From SKLM01 sp964450435 (GTDB lineage Bacteria > Chloroflexota > Anaerolineae > B4-G1), in assembly GCA_964450435.1 (NCBI GenBank), contig CAYVCX010000001.1:62001-126000 (forward strand): DNA of 64,000 nucleotides, read 5' to 3'. The position numbers and the translations under genes were made by a program. Every line of letters begins with the position of its first letter. Position 1 is the stretch's first letter. The notes under the pieces were generated by a model. That model worked only from the letters and a program-made list of their open reading frames with translations, made no database searches and was not told where the DNA came from. Below are positions 8,426-16,332 of the stretch, piece by piece.

Positions 8426-9337
8426 CTACTCAAACAGGCCTGCCACGAAAGCGTCAGGGTCGAAGGGCGCCAGGTCCTCAAGTGTCTCGCCGGTGCCTAC
8501 GAAGCGGACAGGCAGTTGGAGTTCCCGTGCGATAGCGAAGACCATGCCACCTTTGGCGGTGCTGTCGAGCTTGGCGAGTACGATGCCAGTGACCTCGACC
8601 GCCTCCTGAAAATGCCGAGCCTGCGACAACGCATTCTGCCCCGTCGTGGCGTCCAGCACGAGCAACGTCTCGTGCGGAGCGTCCTGCACTCTCTTTTCCG
8701 CCACCTTCCGCACTTTCTGCAACTCCGACATCAGATTGTACTGAGTGTGGAGTCGACCGGCGGTGTCGACGATAACCAAGTCCTTGCCCCGAGAGCGAGC
8801 GGCCTGGAGAGCGTCGAAGACGACGGCCCCGGGATCACCACCCTGGGGCCCCTTGACGATGTCAACGCCTGCCCGTCTGGCCCATACGACCAGCTGCTCT
8901 ACGGCGGCAGCGCGGTACGTATCGGCCGCTGCGAGCAGGACTCTACGGTTCATGCGCTCCCAATGGTGGGCCATCTTGGCGATACTCGTCGTCTTACCCG
9001 AACCGTTCACGCCCACGACGAGCACGACGTCCTGTGCCCGCCCACCCAGATTGAGCGGCGATGGATCGGGGAGCAGGGATCGGAGTTCCTCGCGCAGTGC
9101 TTGCCGCAGCTCGTCTGCTTGCAGGATTGCCTCATTGCGGGCCCGGTGGCGCAGAGTATCGATGAGAGAGACAGTTGTCTCTACCCCGACGTCAGCCCGG
9201 ATCAATAGCTCTTCCAGCTTGTCCCACGTCTCCTCGGTCACTTCGCTGGCGCCCAGCACTTCTGCGACACGGCTGAACACGGCATTGCGCGTGCGGGTAA
9301 GGCTGTCTCTGATCGACTTGCTGAATCCCTTGGCCAT
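8426..9337 (-). CDS. ftsY: Signal recognition particle receptor FtsY
   Basis: SRP-type GTPase that docks the SRP-ribosome complex at the membrane. The start at 9337 (MAKGFSKSIRDSL) gives 303 residues. An in-frame ATG at 9358 is a possible alternative. The helical N domain (residues 1-90) includes ADVGVETT. The NG GTPase domain has G1 GVNGSGKTTSIAK, the DTAGR motif (G3), and G4 LDSTAKGG, all intact. The acidic A domain of some homologues is absent, as is common outside proteobacteria. It is transcribed ahead of prfB. Confidence 0.94.
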   Translation of the reverse strand: MAKGFSKSIRDSLTRTRNAVFSRVAEVLGASEVTEETWDKLEELLIRADVGVETTVSLIDTLRHRARNEAILQADELRQALREELRSLLPDPSPLNLGGRAQDVVLVVGVNGSGKTTSIAKMAHHWERMNRRVLLAAADTYRAAAVEQLVVWARRAGVDIVKGPQGGDPGAVVFDALQAARSRGKDLVIVDTAGRLHTQYNLMSELQKVRKVAEKRVQDAPHETLLVLDATTGQNALSQARHFQEAVEVTGIVLAKLDSTAKGGMVFAIARELQLPVRFVGTGETLEDLAPFDPDAFVAGLFE

Positions 9338-9379
9338 AGTGCTCTCGGAACGTCCCATATTCGGATTGCGACGGCTCCG

Positions 9380-9408
9380 ATTATACCGTAAAGGCATGAG
9401 TTGAGCAA
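9380..9408 (-). promoter_or_regulatory. Promoter of ftsY
   Basis: On the minus strand TTGCTC (9408-9403) and TATAAT (9385-9380) are separated by 17 bases. The predicted transcription start is about 35 bases before the ftsY start at 9337. Confidence 0.6.
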
Positions 9409-9611
9409 CGTATGGCGAACCGAGTCCCCCGGACAGCGGATGCGGAGGGCGTTGAGTGAGTCATCGGAGACGGATCGGTGGGGGCGCGTGCCGCCGAATC
9501 TGGATTCTCTGGGGCGCCAGGCCTATTTGGAGCCCCATTCCGCCCCCAAATGAATCTTGCCCGGCCAAACACTGTCTCGGGTGCTTTCTTTTCTACTCTC
9601 GCCACGGGTAG

Positions 9612-9640
9612 TTGACATGACGCTGCTTGTGGGCTAACAT
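9612..9640 (+). promoter_or_regulatory. Promoter of ino1
   Basis: A perfect TTGACA (9612-9617), 17 bases, then TAACAT (9635-9640). It implies a leader of about 220 bases before the ino1 start. That leader (9645-9851) is GC-rich and I do not recognise a riboswitch in it. I see nothing to annotate in 9409-9611. Confidence 0.6.
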
Positions 9641-9867
9641 AGCCGCGATATCGTGACAGTCGATTCACTTGAGGGGAGTCCGGGCACAGCTTCCTCCCGC
9701 GGGGCTAGAGCTGGATGCCAGGTCGTTCTAAGAAGTGGTTGAGGCCAGCTCCCCCGAGTGGCTCGCTGCGTGAGGATGTCAAGTTGCCTTCGGAGAGATA
9801 GTGTGGGATTCTCAGTAGGCCCCAGTGCTTCTATGGCTTCATGGTCACCACAGGAGGTTTCAAAGCA

Positions 9868-10936
9868 ATGACGGAGCAGGAAAAAGTACGCGTGGCGCTT
9901 GTCGGTGTGGGAAACTGCGCCTCGGCGCTGGTGCAGGGCGTTCAGTTTTACAAGGATGCCGACGACGATGCCTTCGTGCCCGGGCTGATGCACGTGAATC
10001 TGGGCGGCTATCACGTGCGCGACATTGAGTTCACCGCTGCCTTCGACATCGATCGCAATAAGGTGGGCCTCGATCTATCGGAGGCTATCTGGCAGGAGCC
10101 CAACAACACCTCCAAGTTCGCCGAGGTCCCGCGGCTCGACGTGCCGGTCAGCCGGGGTATGACCCACGACGGGCTGGGCAAGTATCTGCGCAAGATGATC
10201 ACCAAAGCGCCAGGGCCCACGGCCGACATCGTACGCATTCTCGAGGAGACGGAGACGGACGTCGTGGTGAGCTTCCTGCCCGTGGGGAGCGAGATGGCCA
10301 CGAAGTGGTACGTCGAGCAGATCCTGGACGCTGGCTGTGGTTTGGTGAACTGCGTGCCGGTGTTCATCGCCCGGGAGGAGTACTGGCAGGGTCGCTTCGA
10401 GGAGCGGGGGCTGCCCGTGATCGGGGATGATATCAAGAGTCAGGTCGGCGCTACTATCGTCCATCGGGTTCTGACGCGGCTGCTTCAGGATCGGGGAGTG
10501 CGGTTGGACCGGACGTATCAGTTGAACTTTGGCGGCAACATGGATTTCTACAACATGCTGGAACCAGAGCGGCTGACGTCCAAGAAGATATCCAAGACGG
10601 GGGCTGTCGTCAGTCAGCTCGACTACGCGCTGGAGGAGGGGAACATCCATATCAGCCCGTCCGACTACGTGCCGTGGCTCACGGACCGCAAGTGGGCCCA
10701 CATCCGGCTGGAGGGGACGACGTTTGGAGAGGTTCCGCTGAGCATAGAGCTGAAGCTGGAGGTCTGGGACAGCCCCAACTCGGCTGGCGTGGTGATCGAC
10801 GCCGTGCGGTGCTGCAAGCTGGCGCTGGACCGGGGTTTGAACGGGGCAATTGTCGAACCTTCGTCCTATTTTATGAAGTCGCCTCCGGTGCAGTTCACGG
10901 ATGACGAGGCGCGGCGGAGGACAGAGGCGTTTATCG
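9868..10936 (+). CDS. ino1: Inositol-3-phosphate synthase (3' end lost in assembly gap)
   Basis: Converts glucose 6-phosphate to myo-inositol 3-phosphate with NAD; the product feeds inositol lipids or solutes. The N-terminal Rossmann motif is VALVGVGNCASALVQG. The family blocks FDIDRNKVG, NCVPVFIA, GDDIKSQVGATIVHR, LNFGGNMDFYNML and ERLTSKKISKT are present. The catalytic lysine region of bacterial Ino1 lies in DDIKSQ and SKKISK. The ATG at 9868 has AGGAGG ten bases upstream. About 356 codons are visible, close to the full bacterial length, so the N block hides only the end of the gene. Confidence 0.93.
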
Positions 10937-11036
10937 NNNNNNNNNNNNNNNNNNNNNNNNNNNNNNNNNNNNNNNNNNNNNNNNNNNNNNNNNNNNNNNN
11001 NNNNNNNNNNNNNNNNNNNNNNNNNNNNNNNNNNNN
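10937..11036. other. Assembly gap of 100 N
   Basis: Exactly 100 undetermined bases, the usual placeholder for a scaffold join of unknown true length. It hides the ino1 stop codon. The 193 bases after it (11037-11229) contain no recognisable gene, so linkage between ino1 and the sugar kinase is not proven. Confidence 0.99.
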
Positions 11037-11229
11037 CGGTCCTCTATCGAGACTGGAAGGCAGTCACGGTAGTCGGCCGAGCCTCCTGTTCTTGCGTTTG
11101 AGAAGGGCAACCTCTGGTGGGCAGCCGTCCCGCGTGGATGCCGGCGGGGGGTGACCTTTAGACCATAGGCGGCGCCGGTCAGCAGGGCGTTGGCCGGGAG
11201 GCTGCAGCCTGTTAAGGGGGAAACACCTG

Positions 11230-12753
11230 ATGCCTGAGCACGTCGAAGGGCCTCTGATTCTGGGATTGGACATCGGCACGTCCTCGGTGAGAGCGCTGCT
11301 CTTTGACGGCGTGGGGCGTGCTGTACCCAGCGTGATGGCCCGCCGTTCGTACGAGCTCCACACTACGATGGAGGGGGCCGCCGAGGCGGACCCCGACGAG
11401 CTGTTGGACTGCACGTGGGCATGCATTGACGAGCTGCTGGATCGCGCTGGATTCCTGAGCGAAGGGATCAGCGGTGTGGCAGCGTGCACGTTTGTGAGCA
11501 ACGTTCTGGGCGTCGACGCCGCGGGCCGGGCGGTAACTCCCCTGATGACCTACGCAGATACCCGGTCGGCAGATCAGGCAGACCAGCTACGGCAACAGCT
11601 CGACGAGCTGGCCGTGCACCAGCGTACCGGCTGTCTGTTCCACAGCAGCTATCTGCCGGCCCAACTTCGCTGGCTTGCCCATACCCGACCTGAAGTCTTC
11701 GAGGACGCCGTGCGGTGGATGTCGATTGGCGAGTATATGGAGGGGAGGTTGTTTCCGACAGGACACGGGAATCGCCGTGAGACCGCAGTGAGTTATTCGG
11801 TTGCCTCGTGGACGGGTCTGCTGAACCGCCGGACGCTCGCATGGGATGGGCCGCTGCTGGAGGTGCTGCCCATCGACGTGGAACAACTGTCGGCGCTGGT
11901 GGATGTGGATGAGCCACGCCGCGGTCTGCGGCATCCGTTTGCCGGGCGCTGGCCGGCCCTGCGTGATGTGCCCTGGTTTCCAGCGGTTGGTGACGGAGCG
12001 GCGGCCAACATCGGCAGTGGTTGCGTGACACCGGATACGGTGGCGCTGACGATGGGCAGCACGACCGCTGTACGGATCGTTACTGCGGATAAGGTGGGAT
12101 ATGTGCCTCGGGGTCTGTTCTGCTATCGCGTAGACCGGCAGCGCTCGCTGCCCGGGGGTGCCCTGAGCGAAGGCGGGAACGTGTTCGCGTGGATGCGGAA
12201 GACGCTGGGAATGTCAGATCGACGCAATCTGGACGCTTCTCTGGCAGGGATGGAGCCGGATGGTCACGGTCTGACCATTCTTCCCTTCCTGGCGGGAGAG
12301 CGGAGCCCCGGCTGGGCCGGAGACGCGCGGGCGACGGTTCATGGGTTGACTCTGGCGACCACCCCGCTGGACATCCTCCGCGCCGCCATGGAGGCGGTGG
12401 CCTATCGCATCGCTGCGGTTTTTGAGCGCCTGGGGCCCCTGCTGCCGGACGATCTCCAGATAGTGGCGAGCGGCGGCGCGCTGTTGAGTTCGCCGGTGTG
12501 GCTTCAGATCGTGGCTGATGTTCTGGGGCAGCCGGTGGTGCCGTCGCGGGTTGGGGAAGCGTCGGCGCGAGGGGCGGCTCTGCTGGCGCTGGAGGCGCTG
12601 GGAGCCCTAGGTGATCTGAGGGAGGTGCCGCCCCCTGTGGGGGAGTTGGTCGCTCCCGATCGAGGGCGGCACGCGAAATACCGGAGGGCGATGGAGCGTC
12701 AAACGGCGCTCTATGAGACCCTCGTAGGACAACCGGACAGGGATCGCGGCTAA
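11230..12753 (+). CDS. FGGY-family carbohydrate kinase (gluconokinase/xylulokinase-like)
   Basis: 507-residue ATP-dependent sugar kinase with the duplicated actin-like fold. The first phosphate loop is LGLDIGTSSVRALLFD (residues about 12-27). The second domain has DGAAANIGSGC and TMGSTTAVRIV, and the C-terminal adenosine motif VASGGALLSSPVWLQIVADVLG is clear. Substrate cannot be fixed from the sequence; gluconate, xylulose or another polyol are options. AAGGGGG precedes the ATG. The gene stands alone after the N gap; an inositol-related substrate is conceivable but unsupported. Confidence 0.85.
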   Translation: MPEHVEGPLILGLDIGTSSVRALLFDGVGRAVPSVMARRSYELHTTMEGAAEADPDELLDCTWACIDELLDRAGFLSEGISGVAACTFVSNVLGVDAAGRAVTPLMTYADTRSADQADQLRQQLDELAVHQRTGCLFHSSYLPAQLRWLAHTRPEVFEDAVRWMSIGEYMEGRLFPTGHGNRRETAVSYSVASWTGLLNRRTLAWDGPLLEVLPIDVEQLSALVDVDEPRRGLRHPFAGRWPALRDVPWFPAVGDGAAANIGSGCVTPDTVALTMGSTTAVRIVTADKVGYVPRGLFCYRVDRQRSLPGGALSEGGNVFAWMRKTLGMSDRRNLDASLAGMEPDGHGLTILPFLAGERSPGWAGDARATVHGLTLATTPLDILRAAMEAVAYRIAAVFERLGPLLPDDLQIVASGGALLSSPVWLQIVADVLGQPVVPSRVGEASARGAALLALEALGALGDLREVPPPVGELVAPDRGRHAKYRRAMERQTALYETLVGQPDRDRG

Positions 12754-12758
12754 CGAAC

Positions 12759-12899
12759 CTACGGAACCGGACCTGCCAATCCCGCGGGAGCGACCGCGGC
12801 GAGCAACAGCGCGACCGCCGCTGCGCTCAGAGCGGTGACAATCAGAAGGCGGCGCACACGTTCCACGAAAGGCTCCTGTGGCTGGCTGCGACGTACCAT
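12759..12899 (-). CDS. Possible small single-pass membrane protein
   Basis: A 46-residue frame with a basic N-terminus (MVRRSQPQEPFVERVRR) and one hydrophobic stretch of about 22 residues (LLIVTALSAAAVALLLAA). An extended -10 (TGTGGTATAAT, 12953-12948) lies upstream on the same strand. There is no good ribosome site and no recognised family. It may be a real small membrane protein or chance. Confidence 0.35.
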   Translation of the reverse strand: MVRRSQPQEPFVERVRRLLIVTALSAAAVALLLAAVAPAGLAGPVP

Positions 12900-12947
12900 T
12901 TTCTGGGCGTGGCGGACGACAGGCGGCCACGCTGACCTTGTGTGGCG

Positions 12948-12957
12948 ATTATACCAC
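12948..12957 (-). promoter_or_regulatory. Extended -10 promoter
   Basis: The minus strand reads TGTGGTATAATCG, with TATAAT at 12953-12948. No -35 box was found at the right distance. It faces the small membrane protein frame. Confidence 0.45.
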
Positions 12958-13000
12958 AAGCGGCACGCCGCCTTCTATAGTACGATGGTACTGACTTGTG

Positions 13001-13540
13001 CTACTTCTTGATTCGTTGCGCTTCCTCGTACCCCGCCGCCAGAGCCCGCCGGTTCAGCTCCTCCGTCCCTGGGGGCGCGTGAGCTCTCACCGCTGCCTCC
13101 AGTGACTCCCGGGAGACGATGCCTGTCAGCCCTGCTAGCAGGCCGAGCCCGACGACGTTGGCCGTTATCGCTCGCTCGGTGGCCTTTCGTGCCACGGAGG
13201 TAAGAGGAACGCGCACGGCCTGCGTTGTCGACGCGCGACTGACGTGGTCGGAGTCCAGGACCAGCAGCCCCCCATTGCGTGTATCAGCACCATAGCGATC
13301 ACAGGCCTCTTGACTCATGCACAGCGTGATGTGCGGCTCAAGCACCTTTGGATAGTCGATCTCGGCTTCAGCGATCACCACCTCGGAGCGGCTGGCGCCA
13401 CCGCGGGCCTCTGGCCCGTAGGATTGGGTCTGCACCACGGTCTTGCCCTCGTGAATGGCGGCCTCGGCCAGGATGATACCCGCGAGGATCGCGCCCTGCC
13501 CGCCGGTGCCGGCCAGTCGCACTTCGTAGCGGCCGGCCAT
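13001..13540 (-). CDS. korC: 2-oxoacid:ferredoxin oxidoreductase, gamma subunit
   Basis: Gamma subunit of a four-subunit 2-oxoacid:ferredoxin oxidoreductase (probably 2-oxoglutarate). This subunit completes the active site with the alpha chain. The signature AGTGGQGAILAGIILAEAA is at residues 10-28, followed by TQSYGPEARGGASRSEV. It has 179 residues, normal for the family. Its start overlaps the korB stop by one base, so it is the last gene of the korDABC operon. Confidence 0.92.
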   Translation of the reverse strand: MAGRYEVRLAGTGGQGAILAGIILAEAAIHEGKTVVQTQSYGPEARGGASRSEVVIAEAEIDYPKVLEPHITLCMSQEACDRYGADTRNGGLLVLDSDHVSRASTTQAVRVPLTSVARKATERAITANVVGLGLLAGLTGIVSRESLEAAVRAHAPPGTEELNRRALAAGYEEAQRIKK

Positions 13541-14379
13541 CAGGAAACCTCCTGCTGTGCTTTCTCGATGATCTGATCGTAGAGCTGAGTGTACTCGATG
13601 GTGTCCCGGTCTGCGAAGACGCCGCGGACGATCTTGCCCTGTTTCTCGTCCTCGCTCATGTCCTCGGCCTGTTTCCGGCTCACGCTCTGTTCTTTGAGCT
13701 GCCTCATCATGTCCGACGCGGTGCCCCAGCGATTGATGCGGCCCAACGTGGTGTGGCAGTAGGTGACGGCCTCGACCAGGGCGAAACCCTCCTTGACGAT
13801 GGCCTGTGCGAGGTAGCGTTCCAGCTCTTGAACGTGATACACGGTGCTCCGAGCCACGTAGGAGGCGCCGGCCGTGGTCGCCAGCTCTGCGATGGGGAAC
13901 TGCTCCTCGATGTGGCCGTAGGGCGTGGTCGCGGTCTTGATCCCGAAGGGGGTGGTGGGCGAGTGCTGTCCGCCCGTCATCCCGTAGGCGGAGTTGTTGA
14001 CCACTATGGCGGTCAGTCCGACGTTCCGGCGGGCGGCGTGGATGAAATGGTTCCCGCCGATAGCCAGGGCGTCGCCGTCTCCCATGACGACCAGGACCTT
14101 CATGTGTGGCTGGACCATCTTCAGGCCGGTGGCGAAGGCGAGGGCCCTGCCGTGCGTGGTGTGCATGGTGTTGAAGTCAACGTAGACCGGCATGCGGCCG
14201 GTGCATCCGATGCCCGAGATCATCGCGACATCGTTCTTATCGAGCTGCAGCCCTTCGACGGCGCGGATGATCGCTCCCAGGACGATCCCGATGCCGCAGC
14301 CTGCGCACCAGACGTTGGGGAACCTCTTGCTGTGACGCAGATAGCGCTGATGCAGGCGTGACTCGCTTTGTTGTTTCAT
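13540..14379 (-). CDS. korB: 2-oxoacid:ferredoxin oxidoreductase, beta subunit
   Basis: Thiamine-diphosphate-binding subunit, 279 residues. The WCAGCGIGIVLGA block holds two of the conserved cysteines. The TPP/Mg motif is GDGDALAIGGNHFIHAARRN … NNSAYGMTGGQ. These features match 2-oxoglutarate and related 2-oxoacid oxidoreductases, which decarboxylate the oxoacid to an acyl-CoA and reduce ferredoxin. It is coupled by a four-base overlap to korA and by one base to korC. Confidence 0.93.
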   Translation of the reverse strand: MKQQSESRLHQRYLRHSKRFPNVWCAGCGIGIVLGAIIRAVEGLQLDKNDVAMISGIGCTGRMPVYVDFNTMHTTHGRALAFATGLKMVQPHMKVLVVMGDGDALAIGGNHFIHAARRNVGLTAIVVNNSAYGMTGGQHSPTTPFGIKTATTPYGHIEEQFPIAELATTAGASYVARSTVYHVQELERYLAQAIVKEGFALVEAVTYCHTTLGRINRWGTASDMMRQLKEQSVSRKQAEDMSEDEKQGKIVRGVFADRDTIEYTQLYDQIIEKAQQEVS

Positions 14380-15521
14380 ATCGCTCTCTCCAGGTCTTCG
14401 ATGGCGGCGACGATCTCTGCCGGTTGTATCATCTCTCCGTCGGCGCGATTCACCCGCCGGACTTTGTGGCGCCCTATCACACGCTCCACCTCCAGGGTCA
14501 GCTGGCCCCGGTTGAGCTCCGGGACCACCACGTGATGGAGGCGCGAAGCGGCGTGGTCGACCACCTCCTCGGCGAACGGCCAGATCGTCTTGAGCTGGAG
14601 AAGACCGACGCGACGTCCCCGTTCTCGTGCCTGTCTTACCGCGTGCCGTGCAGAGCGGGCCGCACCGCCGTAGGCGATGACCAACGTGTCAGCATCGTCG
14701 ATACCGTCGGCGTCATAAGAGAGAATGTCGGAGAGACTGCGATCGATCTTGTCGAAGATTCGCTTCAGCCAGGGTCGAATCTCGTCTGGGCGGTCGGTTG
14801 GATAGCCGCGCTCGTCGTGGTGGAGCCCGGTGACGTGGTAGCGATATCCTTTGCCAAAAGGAACAAGTGGGGGCACGTTGACGTTGGGCCCCTTGGGGAA
14901 ATTCTCAAACGGCTTGTACCACTCGGGTGGGACCCGCGTCTCGGTCCGCTGTTCCACTTCGAGGGTGGCTGGCTCGGGCAACGCCACCTGCTCGCGCATG
15001 TGGCCGACCAGCTCGTCCATCAACAGAATCACCGGTGTCCGATACCGCTCGGCCAGGTTAAATGCCTGCACCGTCAGATCGAAAGCCTCCCGGACGGTGG
15101 ACGGGGAGAGAGCTATGATGGGATGATCCCCGTGGGTGCCCCAGCGCGCCTGCATCACGTCGCCCTGGGAAGGGCTGGTAGGGCGCCCGGTGGAGGGTCC
15201 CAGTCGTTGCACATCGACGATGACGCACGGAATCTCTGCCATTGCCGCGTAGCCGATATTCTCCTGCATCAGGCTGAAACCCGGCCCGGAGGTAGCCGTC
15301 ATCGCCTTGGCCCCACCGACAGACGCGCCGATGACGGCTGCCATGGACGCGATCTCGTCCTCCATCTGAATGAACTTGCCACCGACCTGGGGCAGGCGCC
15401 GGGACAGCGTCTCGGCGATCTCGGTGGCGGGTGTGATGGGATACCCGGCGAAGAAGCGGCATCCTGCGGCTACGGCCGCCTCGGCGCAAGCTTCGTCGCC
15501 CTGCATCAGTTTTGCGGTCAT
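14376..15521 (-). CDS. korA: 2-oxoacid:ferredoxin oxidoreductase, alpha subunit
   Basis: Alpha subunit, 381 residues, carrying the pyrimidine-binding and transketolase-C-like domains. The family block GCRFFAGYPITPATEIAETL is at residues about 20-39, then QMEDEIASMAAVIGASVGGAKAMTATSGPGFSLM and GRPTSPSQGDVMQARWG. It overlaps korB and korD by four bases (ATGA) on each side. The exact oxoacid is inferred (2-oxoglutarate is usual for the DABC order), which would place it in a reductive or anaerobic TCA branch. Confidence 0.93.
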   Translation of the reverse strand: MTAKLMQGDEACAEAAVAAGCRFFAGYPITPATEIAETLSRRLPQVGGKFIQMEDEIASMAAVIGASVGGAKAMTATSGPGFSLMQENIGYAAMAEIPCVIVDVQRLGPSTGRPTSPSQGDVMQARWGTHGDHPIIALSPSTVREAFDLTVQAFNLAERYRTPVILLMDELVGHMREQVALPEPATLEVEQRTETRVPPEWYKPFENFPKGPNVNVPPLVPFGKGYRYHVTGLHHDERGYPTDRPDEIRPWLKRIFDKIDRSLSDILSYDADGIDDADTLVIAYGGAARSARHAVRQARERGRRVGLLQLKTIWPFAEEVVDHAASRLHHVVVPELNRGQLTLEVERVIGRHKVRRVNRADGEMIQPAEIVAAIEDLERAI

Positions 15522-15814
15522 TCCGTCTCCTCTGCTGATTCGACATCGGACGCGTCATCCTTCCGGTCCACGTCCGAGACGAAGATGGCGAAGTCTGGGC
15601 AGTGGCGCTCGCACCAGCGGCACGCGGTGCACCTCTCGCCACGGGCCACGATGACCCGCCCGTCGTCTCCACGCTCGAGCACGTCCATAGGACAGAAGTC
15701 GACGCAAAGACTACAACCTTTGCACCAGTTAGGGAAGACGGTGACGTGACCGCGGGGGAGCTGACGTTTGCGTCTTGAATCCCTCGTCTGTTGAGTGGCG
15801 CTTTCTTCAGTCAC
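15518..15814 (-). CDS. korD: 2-oxoacid:ferredoxin oxidoreductase, delta (ferredoxin) subunit
   Basis: 98-residue di-cluster ferredoxin and first gene of the operon. Two C-x2-C-x2-C-x3-CP motifs (CKGCSLCVDFCP and CTACRWCERHCP) bind two [4Fe-4S] clusters that pass electrons out of the oxidoreductase. The C-terminal tail is acidic (DRKDDASDVESAEETE). Its stop overlaps the korA start by four bases. Confidence 0.93.
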   Translation of the reverse strand: MTEESATQQTRDSRRKRQLPRGHVTVFPNWCKGCSLCVDFCPMDVLERGDDGRVIVARGERCTACRWCERHCPDFAIFVSDVDRKDDASDVESAEETE

Positions 15815-15865
15815 AAGAATTAACTCACCTAGTTGAAGACTGCCTGACGGGCTGTGGCTTGGATT

Positions 15866-15885
15866 CCCGCTTCCGCAGAAGCGGG
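15866..15885 (-). other. Hairpin at the start of the kor leader
   Basis: CCCGCTTC (15866-15873) and GAAGCGGG (15878-15885) form an eight-base perfect stem with a four-base loop. It lies just downstream of the proposed kor transcription start (about 15891), 50-70 bases before korD. It may stabilise the 5' end of the mRNA. Confidence 0.45.
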
Positions 15886-15897
15886 TGGCGAGCAGAT

Positions 15898-15927
15898 ATT
15901 ATCGCATGGAAGTTGGTAACGTGCCAG
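15898..15927 (-). promoter_or_regulatory. Putative kor operon promoter
   Basis: The minus strand has CTGGCA (15927-15922), 18 bases, then TGC-GATAAT (15903-15898). The match is moderate, but it is the best candidate before korD. Confidence 0.4.
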
Positions 15928-16017
15928 TAAAGAGAGGGGGATAGCGCAGGTTCCGATGAGACGGCGTGGGTCCTCGACAGAAATGTTACCATTCGGCAGC
16001 GCGTGCGACTTTAGTCA

Positions 16018-16047
16018 CTGACGTCTGACCGGTCGTTGTGGTATACT
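16018..16047 (+). promoter_or_regulatory. Upstream promoter facing hcp
   Basis: CTGACG (16018-16023), 18 bases, then TGTGG-TATACT (16042-16047), an extended -10. It lies about 285 bases upstream of hcp and would transcribe the structured segment 16054-16285. Confidence 0.5.
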
Positions 16048-16053
16048 CCAGAC

Positions 16054-16285
16054 AGAGAATCGGAGCGGCGGCAGTCTTGGCACGCAGCCGCAGGATAGAG
16101 GACTCGCCGCTCCCGGCCCGGCGGGCAGCGGCTGCAGCGTGCGGGTCACAGCCCACGGATCACGAGGTCGGTGACTGTGGCTCGAAGGGTCTGGTGGGCT
16201 GAGATCGAGTGGCCCGCGACCCGGTTCGTGAGTGAGTGCCCGTCTGAGACGGCACGTGCCGTTGCGGAATCGGTGGGAGCCATAG
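16054..16285 (+). other. Structured, non-coding stretch between two hcp promoters
   Basis: No supported reading frame. The stem GAGCGGCG-AGTC (16063-16076, with a GC bulge) pairs with GACT-CGCCGCTC (16101-16112). AGCCCAC (16150-16156) can pair with GTGGGCT (16194-16200). A strong promoter lies just upstream. It could be a small RNA or a long leader; it does not match the RNase P, SRP or tmRNA signatures that I know. Confidence 0.35.
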
Positions 16286-16295
16286 GGGACGTCCC
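16286..16295. promoter_or_regulatory. Palindromic operator candidate at the hcp promoter
   Basis: GGGACGTCCC is a perfect ten-base palindrome located seven bases before the TATAAT of the proximal hcp promoter. A regulator bound here would cover the promoter spacer. It does not match the FNR or HcpR consensus sites I know. Confidence 0.45.
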
Positions 16296-16300
16296 ACCTG

Positions 16301-16308
16301 TGTATAAT
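16301..16308 (+). promoter_or_regulatory. Proximal hcp promoter -10
   Basis: TGTATAAT with TATAAT at 16303-16308, about 25 bases before the hcp start. No clear -35 box, so it may depend on an activator or on the palindrome next to it. Confidence 0.55.
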
Positions 16309-16332
16309 ACATAGGCTGAGAGGAGAACGCAT

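Noticed and set aside
9641..9867. Riboswitch in the long ino1 leader
   Set aside because: No conserved core of any riboswitch that I know is visible; only length suggests it.
14358..15749. 463-codon plus-strand frame
   Set aside because: Antisense shadow of korA, whose motifs are unambiguous.
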